DNA of 64,000 nt from Macrocystis pyrifera (Eukaryota; Sar; Phaeophyceae; Laminariales; Laminariaceae), in assembly GCA_031763025.1 (NCBI GenBank), contig JASSKH010000003.1, forward strand, positions 5,198,718-5,262,717. The letters are read 5' to 3'. The notes beneath the pieces were generated by a model. It was not told the origin of the DNA. It did no database searches and was given only the letters and a program-made list of their open reading frames with translations. How positions within the stretch are numbered: position 1 is the stretch's first letter; each line of letters begins with the position of its first letter. Shown here one piece after another: positions 34,128 through 46,059 of the stretch. The position numbers and the translations under genes are program-made.

Positions 34128-35263
34128 AAGTGTTGCGATACTACAAAGGGGTGCTCGTTTGTTTGTGCGGTACGGTAGGTCTTGTTAGTACCAGCCACCA
34201 AGAACTTTTCTTGCATATAAGCCTACATATGACCTGGTATTCTACAAACACCCAGGTCAGAACGAATTATTGTGTGCCGACCTTACGTGGAAGCTGTACG
34301 TTTGAAGGTTCGCACCCAGAAAATTCCTCGGATGTTTGGCAATGGATCGATCGTTTGCCACAAATGGAATTAGACCGATATATATTTACGTACTCTGACC
34401 TTACTTGGAACCTCGACATCCTCATTTATTGTGTTGGACAGGTCATACACCTCAGCATGGGCGCTCTTCGCGCACTTGCTCGGGTCTAGATCTTTGTCGC
34501 ATCCTTGCCCTTTCCAAAAGCATATCTCCAAACGCGGAAACGGGTACAGGTCGTCCTGTAAGCGGACATCAGTAAGCAGATAATCACGAGTCGATGCAGT
34601 GAAAGTCAGCGTAAGGGGCGGTTGTGGTGAAGAGACCGCGCGGCGTCTGCCGGGGATGTGATCATGCTTCACAGTGGTTGAGCGTGGGATGTATTGCCGT
34701 TCGAGCGTGCACGCTGCACACTTCAGGGGGCAATGAGAAAGCAGTCGATGGTCTGCTCTACAGGTATGTGTCACGCTGAGAACCTGGACAAGGACAAAAA
34801 TTCCTCTACTTGAAAAAGCTCTTGCGGGTTCACATCTCTCTGCTCCTACGACGCATCGGCCTTCGGAAACGGCGATTCGACTACTACCAGCATATGCCCC
34901 ATGCCGAAACACAGGTCGTCTTAGGTTTTGAGGCGATAATGCGTAGGGACCGCGGTACGCTTTAGAGGTTCGTCCGTCGAGGAGGGCGGCGGGAAGTGAG
35001 CTGGTCGTCCATAGCGGCTATGGATCATGAACCATTCCACACGTGGGCGAAGGGGTACATAGGGTGCCCCTGGAGCAGCCAAGAGCTAAGCAAGGTTGAT
35101 ATCTAAGGGTGGTTGAAGATAGAGTACGAAACAAACGAACGCATAAAGACCAGCGCAGGTGGCGCTGGGAAGTTGCCGGGTGGTTAGAATGTGCAGCACC
35201 ATCCGACATTATCAATAGCCATGTGCACTTCGAAATGTTCCCACTGTTATCACGTGACTGCTC
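34128..35263. other. possible exon region, otherwise unrecognised
   Basis: On the minus strand 34405-34555 is open, preceded by an acceptor-like cttacag and followed by a donor-like GTAAGG. It would encode DDLYPFPRLEI and continue to NTINEDVEVP. The plus strand is also open at 34112-34489 (125 codons). Neither has a recognised family, and the two readings exclude each other. Confidence 0.2.
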
Positions 35264-35264
35264 A

Positions 35265-35490
35265 AGACAACCTCAGCATGCCGCACAACAATTGCAAATC
35301 GTTTTATCGGAGGAAGCAGGATAGTGGAGGACGTATCGCGCAGAGAAACGCGTTGAAGGTATCTCACAGGGAAAAACTGACTCAGACAACCTCAGCATGC
35401 CGCACAACAATCGCAAACCATTTTATCGGAGGAAGCAGGATAGTGGAGGTCGTATCGTGCAGAGAAACGCGTTGAAGGTATCACACAGGG
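35265..35490 (+). repeat. 129-bp tandem duplication
   Basis: The block starting agacaacctcagcatgccgc at 35265 recurs at 35394 with about 95% identity. The second copy ends near 35490. The function is unknown. Confidence 0.85.
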
Positions 35491-35796
35491 AAACACGTGT
35501 TTAAATACGGTAGACCGTCGGCTGCACTGAAAACAATTGGCCGGATTCTGAGGCGTTTAACAACCTTCACAAGATTGCGAAGGTGGGGTTATTAATACAT
35601 CGCGTCCACGTAGGAACAACGATAATAACATATCTACGGTATATTTGTGAACGTCTCGGTCAGGCGTTCTAGGACTTAGCTGGGGGGTTTGGCATTCGTA
35701 TGTAAAACGATAAACCCAATCGCCATGAATTTCAACATGCAAGATTAACAGAGTGTCAATGAACATTTAATTACGACTCCCGGTCGACCAGCGCAT

Positions 35797-35946
35797 ATGT
35801 ACAGTCCCGAGTTAGTCGCTATGATCGCTCGGAAAAGAAAGTTTGAAAAACAGGATTTCCCTAACGAGCGTACAAAGGGACCCAAGGCCAAACCCGCTCT
35901 CACCGACACCGAGAAGTTGGTGCTGGGATTGTTGAAATCGTTGTAA
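35797..35946 (+). CDS. small basic hypothetical protein, possible gene fragment
   Basis: The frame has 49 codons from ATG (MYSPELVAMIARKRKFEK) to a TAA stop. It is open upstream to 35749. It is rich in Lys/Arg with a hydrophobic C-terminal helix-like end (KLVLGLLKSL). It is protein-like but short, with no recognised family or neighbour, and could be a last exon or chance. Confidence 0.2.
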   Translation: MYSPELVAMIARKRKFEKQDFPNERTKGPKAKPALTDTEKLVLGLLKSL

Positions 35947-38289
35947 AGCTTCTCAATCTGCCACGCAGTGTCTGCATGCAAAATATACAAGGGAGGCATG
36001 GGATCTCGTGTTGGTTTCACCTACAAACCCCAGCACGTATATCGTCCATAGACGGGGTGTCGGCAGGTGAACGCGTGTTGCACGTGATAGTCTAGAGGCG
36101 TGGCGCGAGCCGCTGTTGGACGGCCCTGTGGACACAAGAAATTCATTACCTTGAGACGTGGTTTTATTTTGCCAAGATTGAGAAAACGAATTGAAATAAT
36201 CGAGAGAAGAAAGAGAAGGTTGCGAAGACTACGGCTTTATGGTGAAACCACAACCATCCTCAATATATCCCGACGATACGAGCCAGCCACGGCTAGATGT
36301 ACCCTACCAGGTACGTGACATTGAATCGACCCGCTTATGACTACGCTTTCTGGTGGCTGCTCGCGGAGGTTGGTCAGCTACACGTACTTGATGCTGTTGC
36401 AACGTTCTTACTGCTGTAAATAAGATATACCCTGGTGTAAGCACTGGCTACTACTGCTGTCGAAGAATACCTACAGTACATCTACACTACGTACTCTTGT
36501 GCACGCAACGCTCGAATGGATAGTACCATATATATGATATCCCTGTTAAGTATGCATATGGATCTATCTGCAGCGAACACGGTGCTCGGGCACCTGTGAA
36601 ACTTCTGGTAGCAGTACTCGTACTGTAGTTGCGATTGTGCTCCATACTCCACTACAATAGTCTATAGATTTGTTGCATCGACCCCACACGATTGGTTGAC
36701 GGGAAAAATGCAGAAAGAAGGACAAAGGAGACAAGCACACACGCTGGTGGGGACCCATCAGACAGCAGGCTGCCCGGTTGCCACCCCCAACCCGAAGAAA
36801 CGGTATGGACAAGTTATCATACACATGCGCGATGTCTTACTTAGCTGGGACCGCGGTATCTACCCCCGCTACGACTCAGACCAACACCATAGCTCATAAT
36901 ATAGCAGCACCGTTCTTGAGGGCACCGTCCTTTGTGGTACCCGTAAATTTCCGTTAAGAGTACGGTTATCAAACATCGCCGTAATAAACAACGATTGCAG
37001 ACATTTACAGACAGGTGGTTAGAAAAACCCGCTAATCAACGCCTGCGTTTACATTGTAGGGAGTACCTTCATACGGACGTTTCGGCATGCACATTGCAAA
37101 CCCCACCGGGTATAGAAGGTGTATTCCAGAGGTCAATGGGATCTCTGTGCTACACCAAGTTTCAACACGCGCTGTGGATTTAACATCACGAGTTATACGC
37201 TTCTCTTACATCCCACGATAGCTAGCAAGAGCGCCACCCAGATCAAAGTCGCCCGTTTCTTGTGCTCCGGCACCACGTAAATGGGCTTCCTGAAATCGAA
37301 AACGCCGAGCGCACCAGTTAGTCTCAAGGAAAAACGTTACACAACTACAAGTGATGAAAGCACGAATATCAGTCGGGCTAACGGTGCGAATATCAGTCGC
37401 GAACGGCAACCCCCGTATCTGCAAAGGCAAAATCTGGAAAGGCGTGAAAGAGGGAGTAGATACTAACATCTCCTTCGGCAACACTGCCTTCATCGCGCTT
37501 CTGGTTTGCGTACTGTTTTTTATGTGGTACCAAAAGGTATCATACTGTGTGAAGTCGCAGCTTCGGCGGGGGAAGGGTCAACCCAGTACTTACGTTTAGA
37601 TATGATCACAATAAAGTCGTAGCACGTATGCATACCAGTAAAGCAGTTCTGCAAAAACCAACACGCTTCGTACATACGTACTGTAAATATTATCCATCAC
37701 GTAAACGGACGTAAACACCCGTACTACGGCTATGATACTGCACCGCGGTGGTACTCTGATACTGCTCGAGCCCTCTGCCCTGGCCTGGCACTGCTGCACT
37801 GTCCCATCGCTGGCACTGTATCCCACATTTACTCGACCCACTAGACCGGTAGTCGTATTGGTGTGAACACGTCACAGCCAACGTTGATGTCTATAGCTGT
37901 TTGGTGCGGTTGGGGCTTGGGAGACAGACGCTACTGCTGCTGCTGCTGAAGCTGCTGCTGTGGCCTAGCTCCACAGCAAAGAGGAAGCGCAGGCAGTCAG
38001 ACATTGCAACCACACAGATTTCCAGGGAACATGGAGGCATGAGCGGCTTGCGATTTCGCTGATTGCGATTTCGCTGAGGGTGCGTTCGTTGACTGCGGTG
38101 CTTCGCCTAAGATGGTATAATACAACGCTCCGGGTATACGTTGGGGAAATGGGCATATATTTTCATGTGATGATGCGCATGCCTGAGTCAGATGCGTCCA
38201 GTGACCTATGGTTTAGTCCTAGAATACATCTATAATACACTGTATCAACACAGTTTCCCTTTCAAGTCGGCATGTACAATATTGAAGTT
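35947..38289. other. region without a recognised gene
   Basis: The region is mostly featureless. A frame at 37351-37599 (+, 82 codons) has one strongly hydrophobic segment (TAFIALLVCVLFFMWY) near its C-terminus. It stops at 37599, with an AATAAA signal at 37610-37615, so it could be the end of a small membrane-anchored protein. CTG repeats lie at 37931-37963. Basic ORF 36100-36318 (+) is unrecognised. Confidence 0.3.
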
Positions 38290-38990
38290 TTCGTGGCGAT
38301 GCCGCGGCAGTGCCCATGGCATACTGCGGAATGATTGCCGCGGCAAGCGCCACCTTGAGCCTCGAGGCACGTGACGGCAAGCCCAACGGTAAAAGACAAG
38401 TCCCACGGGACGCCACAGCAATGTTCACGGTAAATCAAGAGAACACCCACAGCAATACCCACGGCAAATCCCACGCCAAGCACCGCAGCTGTGACGAAGG
38501 CACGGATCTCGGCCAGGCCTGCCGCAAGGTCTGCTTGTTAAGGCCCGCGTCACGCCCGCGCCAGGTTCCACACCAAGGTGAAATGAGAATAGGGTGCCAG
38601 GTGCGCCTTTGGTGGATCTTACGGAGGGCCGACTAGATTTCTGCCATTTGTGCGTGGAGACAGGGTGCCAAATGGGATGGCCCCTGCTGGGTCGGATTTC
38701 CAAATTAGAAGAGGATGCCAGGTGGGTGTGTTGCCGTGACATCGCCGTGGGACCTGTCGTCGGTCAGGCCGCAGACATTGCCGGCGCGGGCTTTGCCGTG
38801 GGTCTATCGGTGGGTCTTATCGTGGGGTCCTTCCGTGGACATGGTCGAGGGGCTTGCCGGTGATACCATAGCAAGTACCACGGCAGTATCTGCGGGAAAA
38901 CCCGTGGGGCGTGCCGCGGCAACGCCATGGCCGATGGTAGCCCAGGGGCCTTGCCGTGACATGCCACAGCATGCCCCTAAAAAATCAAGT
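38290..38990. repeat. low-complexity GC-rich block with CCACGGCA-type words
   Basis: Words such as cacggcaa, gccgtggg and ccgcggca recur irregularly on both strands. Long ORFs here on both strands follow from that bias (for example repeated VG.AVG on minus) and are not called as genes. Confidence 0.55.
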
Positions 38991-40370
38991 AGTATGCATC
39001 CGTGTGACCAGGCGTGCCTTCAAACGAGCAAGCCCCGGCCAGCCCCATCGGACCAAAGGGAGTGTCGCACACGCCAGCGTGTTTTGGCGCGTGTCTCTTC
39101 ATTTAGTTGTTGGGCGCTGGTGGAGTACATCACCGCCGGGGAACAGCACCGCAAGTTGCAGTTTCGGCGCCATGAGTGGTGCCGTTAGGAATATTTGGGA
39201 CGTCGGGCAGCTGGAAGAAGCGTAGGCGGCCGACTGGCCGAGACGGCTCCGAAGTGCTGGGAAATTTGAAGCGCCGACGCCCGAGACGACCATGACAGGA
39301 ATAACGGATGAATAAATGCCCGTCAAGCCAACTATCGTTGAAATGTTTTTCGCGCGACAGCAACGTGTTTTCAGTGCTGAAACACGAGGAGCTCCTCGTG
39401 ATGGTTTGGGAAATCCATATAAGCTTTTTTAGACGTTAGACGATGTGTACAATTTCGGGTGCGCGTGCACGAAAGGTGCTGGAATTCCGTGTGCGGGAGG
39501 AGCAGACTTCGCGTCAAGTCTGAGAGACGCAACCAGCTATAACACAGACGAGGAGACGCTAGAGACGTCTCGTTAGCAAGGAGGGGACGAGAATGGAGTA
39601 GCACACACCAAAACAACTTTGCCTGCACGGTTGTTGTATCACACAGCCGGGGGATTCGCAATATGATATTTTCCGCGGCGCCGCTCGAGACCGAAATGGA
39701 GGAACCAGTCGAGACAGGAGCACAAGGACATACCGCGGGGCAGTAAACACGTGCCGGGCATGAGGACCACGCGCCGATGGTCCGCGCAAAGACGTGAATA
39801 AGAATAAACTTTCAACCATGGCATGGCATATATTTTTACTCGGTTCGAGGTCTCGATTGTACCCTCGGTACCCTATAATCAATCAACGTTCGGTACATGT
39901 AATCGCTTCTAGCGGCAGTCGCAGAAAAGAGCAATAGGCCTGGTGGGTTAAGGACTATTGCGGTGGTTTATATAAGTACACCAGGATAAATCGCCGTGTG
40001 GTCAGATTATACCTTTGGACGATGTTTTTTCTAAAGGGAACCTTTCGGAGTATACATCTGGAACAAAAGGTATTAGCTTGCTCCAGAAATATTGGCGTTG
40101 TCCTAGACGATGTACCCGACAACGACAGTTCAGTAGGCCTATAGGCGTTGTGGCTAGTCTCGACTCGAAGTGGCACAGGAGACTGCCCCAGACGCAGTCG
40201 CGCTTCCAAGCACCCACGTTAACTACACGAATTTCATGTTTTCAACTATTCTAATGCTTGGTAAGCATTTTTGCAGTCTAATCACAGAGTGCACCGGCAT
40301 AGACTCTAATGTCCATCAGCTTCAGTCCTGTCGTTATCTACCACGCCATTACGCACGTCGATCCCCGACA
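38991..40370. other. region without a recognised gene
   Basis: There are short unrecognised ORFs on both strands only. No repeat or element was identified. Confidence 0.4.
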
Positions 40371-40535
40371 GGTTATAAACTCACGACGTACTTTGCACTT
40401 CGAGTTTGCCGGGTACGTCGAGCAGAGACTACGCCGGAGACCTGAACAGCCACTCATACGTACTCATGCAGCAAATATCTACTGCTGTGAGTTTCTCCGC
40501 AGCGCTACGTAGACCTTCGTTAGTGAGTTGCAGAA
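40371..40535. repeat. direct duplication, copy 1
   Basis: This is about 80-85% identical to 40825-41000 (shared tttgccgggtacgtcgagca and gtgagtttctccgcag). On the minus strand both copies read LQL..E.LR.AAEKLTAVDI and stop at the same place, which suggests duplicated coding ends. Confidence 0.75.
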
Positions 40536-40824
40536 ACGAAGGACTGGGTCGGCGTTCTTACAGATCTGCCAAGGCCATCGTTTTCCGAAGCTTCTGCTGC
40601 CGCTTCCAAGGACTCACACTTCTAACGAGACCTGCTGCGAGTTGCACAGTATCGTCGCACTACTATGCCATATTCGACGGACATCAATGCAGCACAAGAC
40701 TGCGCTGGGGGTTTAACTACTAAGACTACGAAAATGCGAAAAGCGGACTACAGCGTCGGAGACAATATCGTCAGCGCCTCGAGAAGCTCTTCTGTAAGGA
40801 AAGGTCATTCTAGATCAACCGAGG

Positions 40825-41000
40825 ATAGGTTTAAACTCTCGACGTACTTTGCACTACCGGTTTGCCGGGTACGTCGAGCAGAGACTACGACGGAGACCTG
40901 ATCAGTATCTCGTACGCAGTCATCATGCAATAAATATCTACTGCTGTGAGTTTCTCCGCAGCTCTACGTAGATCTTCGTCATCGAGTTGCAGCAGTGAGG
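40825..41000. repeat. direct duplication, copy 2
   Basis: This is the partner of 40371-40535, about 455 bp downstream. It contains the C-terminal end of the minus-strand ORF at 40885-41331. Confidence 0.75.
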
Positions 41001-41331
41001 TGCGGAGAATTAGTAATTTGTTTGTTTTCTTTCGTTTCCGTTGTTCCAGGATCGCGTTTTTGCTTTTCTTCGACTCCTTATTCCTCAAGAAGGCGGGTTC
41101 TGTCTTTCGAGTAACTGATACACCCCCCCCCCCTCGCGCTACCTGCGAGTCTGATGAAAGTCTGAGTATTCTCTTGTTTGTTTTTCTGTTGCGTTTAATT
41201 GTTTCTCTTTCTTCCACCTTGGTGTTCATTTCGTCCTGTGCTTTTCTCCGGGATATCATGCCATTTCTCTGTTGCGACTCGTGCAGCGTATCATAAAATA
41301 TGTATCGAATGCGTACATATGCTGATCTCAC
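40885..41331 (-). CDS. hypothetical Lys/Arg-rich protein, C-terminal part
   Basis: This is a frame of 148 codons, very rich in Lys, Arg and Glu in the middle (KSKNAILEQRKRKK) and ending LRRAAEKLTAVDIYCMM. The last 36 codons and the stop are preserved in a diverged duplicate at 40371-40535, with changes largely tolerated in this frame. A poly(C) stretch (about 41125) lies inside. The plus strand offers competing splice acceptor-like sites (ttccag at 41044-41049, cgcag at 40958). No family is recognised. Confidence 0.3.
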   Translation of the reverse strand: MRSAYVRIRYIFYDTLHESQQRNGMISRRKAQDEMNTKVEERETIKRNRKTNKRILRLSSDSQVARGGGGVSVTRKTEPAFLRNKESKKSKNAILEQRKRKKTNKLLILRTSLLQLDDEDLRRAAEKLTAVDIYCMMTAYEILIRSPS

Positions 41332-41349
41332 TTCGTATTTTTGTTCCAG

Positions 41350-42090
41350 GCAATAAACTTATGTACATGAAACAATCAGGCCGTACAGCAGATAACGAAA
41401 ATTCAGATTTCGGTCGAAAACTCCATCCAGCAAGGAATATACTAAATAATCCACATCCAGCTAAAAAACTTCAAAAGCGAATTGCCAATGTACGCGATCG
41501 CGAACTTGTCGCTCGTCGTGTTCAGGATACCCGAAGGAATCTCCTCGAGATTTGTGGGTCCGAAAGAATACGTCCTCAGGCCGTGCGCGCCTTCAAGAAT
41601 ACGTTGGCGAAGGGTACGGCGAGGAGAGATGAAGGCAACAGTCGAAGGTCGCGGCTCAAGAAAAGCTTAGTAGACGATGTCGAGAAATCTGAGCTGCAAC
41701 GATCCGATACTGCTGGGGCCGGCATGGCCAAAATAAACTGTCGCCGGTCCCTTCGTCTGTCGTACTGCCCACATGACGATGTAGACATCTATATATGCCA
41801 TCAACAACACATTACGTACTGTGCTGGAAGAGCAGGCGCGCATAGGGGTTTCGCCGGAATACGCAAACGATTTGAAAGTCCATTTCGAGCCGGTTCAAGC
41901 ATACCACCCCGAGGTTTGTAAGCATCCAATCTCCACGCCTTTTTTCATTCAAGGCCCTGAAACCTGGCACCCGTGTCCCATAAACCCCTGCTATACCGTT
42001 ACCGAACGCTTGTGTTTTTCTCTTGTTTTTTCGCCACGTGTATTTTGTCGCATTTTGTCGCATTTGTTCGGGATGTATGGGATTCAATAG
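41350..42090 (+). CDS. hypothetical basic, charged protein with one frame slip
   Basis: The plus frame is open from 41199 to 41921 (240 codons), longer than expected by chance. A strong acceptor (tatttttgttccag) ends at 41349, so a natural exon could begin at 41350. The coding-like part starts MYMKQSGRTADNENSD, is Arg/Lys/Asp/Glu-rich and probably helical. Near 41787-41795 the sequence tctatatatgcc leads to an adjacent frame that reads AINNTLRTVLEEQ and continues to SPEYANDLKVHFEPV and PISTPFFIQGPETW, with a stop at about 42090. The junction lies in a TA microsatellite, which suggests slippage, a sequencing error or a pseudogene. No known domain is recognised. Confidence 0.35.
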
Positions 42091-44120
42091 ATATCTCCGA
42101 CGAAAAAACGAAACTAAAACAAACCCACTTGCCAACGCTCTGGTATGGGCTCATAGAACGCAGGCGAAACTATCAGGATCAATATCAGCACAACGGCGTG
42201 GGCATTGAGACGTTTCGGTTGTAAAAGTGCAAAAGCTTTGGCGTTGCGTTAACCCTTTCAGTACCGCAGACCCGTTTTGGGGACAATTGACTTGGAATTA
42301 GACTGTTGTGTCCCCAAATCGGGACTGCGGTGCTATAGAAAGTCAATAGTTTCTCGAATAGGATGAGCATTTGTCGTTAAACATGACGAGTATTTCGGTC
42401 CTGCGTGGTAAGATCTTCGAATATTTGCACTTGTCTACCCTCCTTAGTGCAATATGATGCAGTATCTCTGTGTCGTGGCTTGTGACCACACGGCTTGTAT
42501 TTTTCTAGGATGAAGAATCGGCACGGGATCCAAGTGTGGTGGATGTCGTCGGGTGAAGATGAGGTTTTAATACGAACAGCAGTACAAACACAGCGGCAGA
42601 GATTCCACATGAAAATCCACAAGTTTATGTACCTATCCTCTCGGGGGAAGGCGCCTCTCCATAGCTACAGATTTAAGGTACCCTCAACACCTACCTCGAA
42701 GCTGCGATCGATTCTGCTTTATTGTCTTGCTGGTGTGTTCATGCATGATCGATAGCTTGCAATAATTTGCGTCGCCCCTAACACTGAGGCAATCGAACCC
42801 GATCAACGCTTAGATAGCAATAGCCCCTTCGCCTCGTACACAGCAGTTAATACCAACCGTTTGATGGAATAAGTGGTTATTTTTACTGGAAGTTTCCGTC
42901 TGAGAGTCTCAGCCTACTCGGAGATCCAGTTCTGCAATCAGTTGACCGTTTCAGATCTTCTGCAGCGCATCGTCCCCTGCTTGGTTTTGAGTCGTTCCCT
43001 GAGACAATCAGACCCGATCAACCATTGTATAGCAATAGCCCCTCTGTCTCGTACCAGATACACATTTTGTACCAACATCCCCGTGTTCGAGCCGCCCTCG
43101 ACTACACACGTACCTACCGAGACGCGCGACTCGGCTATCGGAGTAATTCTGAGCGCAAAGCTGATAATCCTGAGGCATTGGGCGTTGTCGCGCGTAGAGG
43201 TTTTCTGGTATACCATTATCCCCAGGCACGGACTCCTGCCTACAAGTCGGGCCGACTCCAGTTTAGGCACCACCCACGCGATTTCCGCAAGCGTTGCTGC
43301 TTTGTTATGACGATTATGTGTCGGGTGGACGCTCATTTCAATGAGCTACGTAACTGCTTGTCTGTCAAGACTCTCATCATCCCGATTTTGGTTCCTGTAA
43401 AAACAGAATGTCTAGGAAAAACTCACGTAAACGTATGTACCGGATTGTCGATGTTGGTGGCAAGGAAGCGAGGAGTGTTTGTTTCCCTGGTTTTAAGGCA
43501 TCTCTGAGCTACGGTTGCTAATGAGGTCCACCGCTTGGTTCGCTGTTTATCTGTCTGTGCCTCACTTTGCTCCCTCCTCATCGATTCTGACGGGGGGGTG
43601 CTCGGCTCGTGTCGTGTCCTGTGGGTGTGTGCTGGTTTCGTTTTGGGCATTAACCATTGTCCAAACACAGGTACACCCGTTGCACTGGGAAACAACATAC
43701 AAACGTGCAGGTTGGAATTGAGCCAAAATATACCCCCCGAGCCATCACGAGATTGATTGGACCATACCCTGTACATCGTACACACCCGTCTCTGAGGGAC
43801 AGTTACACGAGGATTTACAACTCCACATGCGGGTGGCCATTTATTTACCTTGACTCCAGGTTCAGTTCGAAGGGCTCGGGAGAGATCAGGTCCGGGTTCG
43901 GTCAGGGTGGGTAGGGTGCTTGGAAGTAGAGTTCTGGTGGCAAGGCAAGCGCGTGTGTTTTTCTTCTTGGTCTTAGCGTCTACTTGCGTCGTCCCCTACA
44001 GTAATAGATTACATCCACGTCTTCTCGAAGGACTGTCTGAAGAGTTTGCTAACTCAAAGGACATGATGATATAGGGTGCCAAGATGGTATGCACTACTGG
44101 ACTGGGTGGATGTTTTCCAC
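42091..44120. other. region without a recognised gene
   Basis: This contains a diverged duplication of about 90 bp at 42771-42860 and 42989-43080 (shared cccgatcaac and atagcaatagcccct). Overlapping ORFs occur on both strands (42938-43336 minus, 132 codons; 43025-43507 plus, 160 codons) with no recognised family. Confidence 0.4.
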
Positions 44121-44124
44121 CTTG

Positions 44125-44310
44125 GACAGGTTTTTCGGCGCATCGATATCCACCACAGCTGTCCGTGCCGATTCTTCGATCCTACGGTAAAGGGATACAA
44201 GCTCTGAGGTCACGGAACTATGACACAGATACACTATAGCGTTATGCTGCAAGAGTAGACAGCAGTGAAATACCTACTATCGTACTGGATACAACAGGAA
44301 AGGCATACGT
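44125..44310 (-). mobile_element. diverged LINE 3'-tail fragment
   Basis: It resembles the first part of the next tail (44395-44560), with shared gtccgtgccgattcttc and cagagatac / cagatac words. It is shorter and more diverged. Confidence 0.5.
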
Positions 44311-44370
44311 TTTCTGTAAAAGAGGGAAAATAATAAGAAATAACAGCAAAAAAAATGGCAGAGACAACGT

Positions 44371-45170
44371 ATGTTGTTGTTGTTGTTGTTTTCTTCACAT
44401 TAAACCATTCTTTCTACGCGTCGACATCCAGCACAACCAGTGTCCGTGCCGATTCTTCAAACCTAGAGAGATACAATTATGTGGTCACAAAGCTACGCCA
44501 CAGAGATACTACGTTGCCACGTATGTAATGCAATGCCATGTCATCATACTGCGTACGACAGGCACGACATACACATTCCATGACTTAGAGAAACAAAAAC
44601 GAAACAAAGAGAAAAAACAAAAACAAAAACAAAGACAATTCGAAAGAGAAAAGAAACAAAAATAGAGTATCGTAGATATTGCACAGAAGGAAGTAGACAT
44701 AATAAGATAGATAGACCTTGTGCATAGGTTTCCTTCGTATCCGGGGATTTCTTCTTCAGGGATGCTTTGATTCATCGACGGTGAAGCTCATGCTGCACGT
44801 TGTTGGATGGCAAGCCTAATAATAAATAATGGTAGGAGAAACTAAAATAAAAACGAAAGAGTGTCGTGACCCCAGAAGGAGACATGGCAGACAACACACA
44901 ATCAAGCAAAAGACACAGCACCATCGCATAAAGAACATGACATGACTACGAACAGAAGGAAACTCATAAGACCGAACCACAACAAAAACAATATGACAGC
45001 ACTCTCCAGGCAGCCGGAGCAGTTTGTGGTGCGAGTAGGTCGGACAGTTTCTACCTAAAAGTCGGTCTGGTATCTTGCTATCCGGCATATCCTCTCCTTA
45101 CTGCTTTCGTCCACCGTGCCCCACCCCCCGAGAGGGTGCGTCATACAATACAAAGATAAACGAAACATGC
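44371..45170 (-). mobile_element. 5'-truncated LINE tail, copy B
   Basis: Positions 44383-44657 are about 98% identical to 55266-55545. Read on the minus strand it ends in (AAC)n (gtt repeats at 44371-44388 on plus), a typical short tandem 3' tail for some LINE clades. The upstream part (44995-45130) resembles the C-terminal end of the LINE protein at 56112-56180 (ttcgtccac, ggtac/ggtat, gctaccc/gctatcc). A T-rich stretch on minus occupies the middle. Confidence 0.6.
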
Positions 45171-45580
45171 TCGATATCCACTCATCGGACAAGACATGCC
45201 TTCATGATATCAGGAAGACAGACTAAATATTTAGGAATAAAAATCACGTAGGAAAGGACTGAAAGCAAAAAGCAAGAGGCGACCCTAACAAAATGAAGTA
45301 AAATGAAGAGGAAAATTAAAGGAATACGAGGGGTTGTAGCATGGCTGTCGTGTTCCTTTGGCGGAGCTGCCACGGACAAGACAACAAACGAAGTAATAAA
45401 AATATTAGCAAAATAAAGAATCAACGCGAAAAACACCAAGAAACCCAATTTTCTGATAGTTCTATCCAAAAAGTGAGCATATTGTTTTTAGTAGCATAAT
45501 CACTTTTTGGACAACGCTAAGAAACTTAGGCTAAGAAGAACCTATCAGTGGTGATTTATACCCTAAATCCTCTATAATTG
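45171..45580. other. region without a recognised gene
   Basis: It is AT-rich. The minus-strand ORF at 45182-45469 (95 codons, hydrophobic) is unrecognised. Confidence 0.4.
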
Positions 45581-45759
45581 TGATATGAGTGAGATACTCA
45601 TGGGCTCTAGACATAGATAATATGTTGCAGTTTGTAGTCTCACGAATACGAGAATAATCCAATGAATGGGTTACCCCGGCGGATATTCCGTTAGTCGAGA
45701 GTAACGCTTTTTCAGGAATGTTCTCTAGGGCGGATAGGCCCTTAGACGACAGTAATGTT
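45581..45759 (+). repeat. dispersed repeat H, copy 1
   Basis: This matches 49453-49638 at about 85% (shared tagtctcacgaatacga, cggcggatattccgttagtc and caggaatgttctctagggcg). The orientation is the same and the copies are 3.87 kb apart. No ORF or known family was found. It contains internal near-repeats (gggcggata, agtaatgttcc). Confidence 0.85.
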
Positions 45760-46059
45760 CCATATATCTCGGCCCGCTAGTGTTTGAAAGCAATGAGATA
45801 AGTACTGCTGCTGTGCATGAGGTTCGTACAATACTATTAATATTGATATTATACTTCTCAGTCTATGGCCGAAGATTCGATTGAAGCATTATTGTCTTCT
45901 ATAGATTACATGAAAATAATGTCCGCACAGAAACACAAAGATTAGATTTATTAGGGTTCGACCTTCAATATGCTTAATATACTTATACCCGATCTGGGTC
46001 GTGCCCTGAAAGGGTTTCATTGGTTTTGATCATGGTTGACCTATTCCATTCATCTAAAG

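Noticed and set aside
34112-34912. Two competing protein-coding readings on opposite strands
   Set aside because: Both are protein-like by eye and neither matches a known family. Kept only as a possible exon region, not as a gene.
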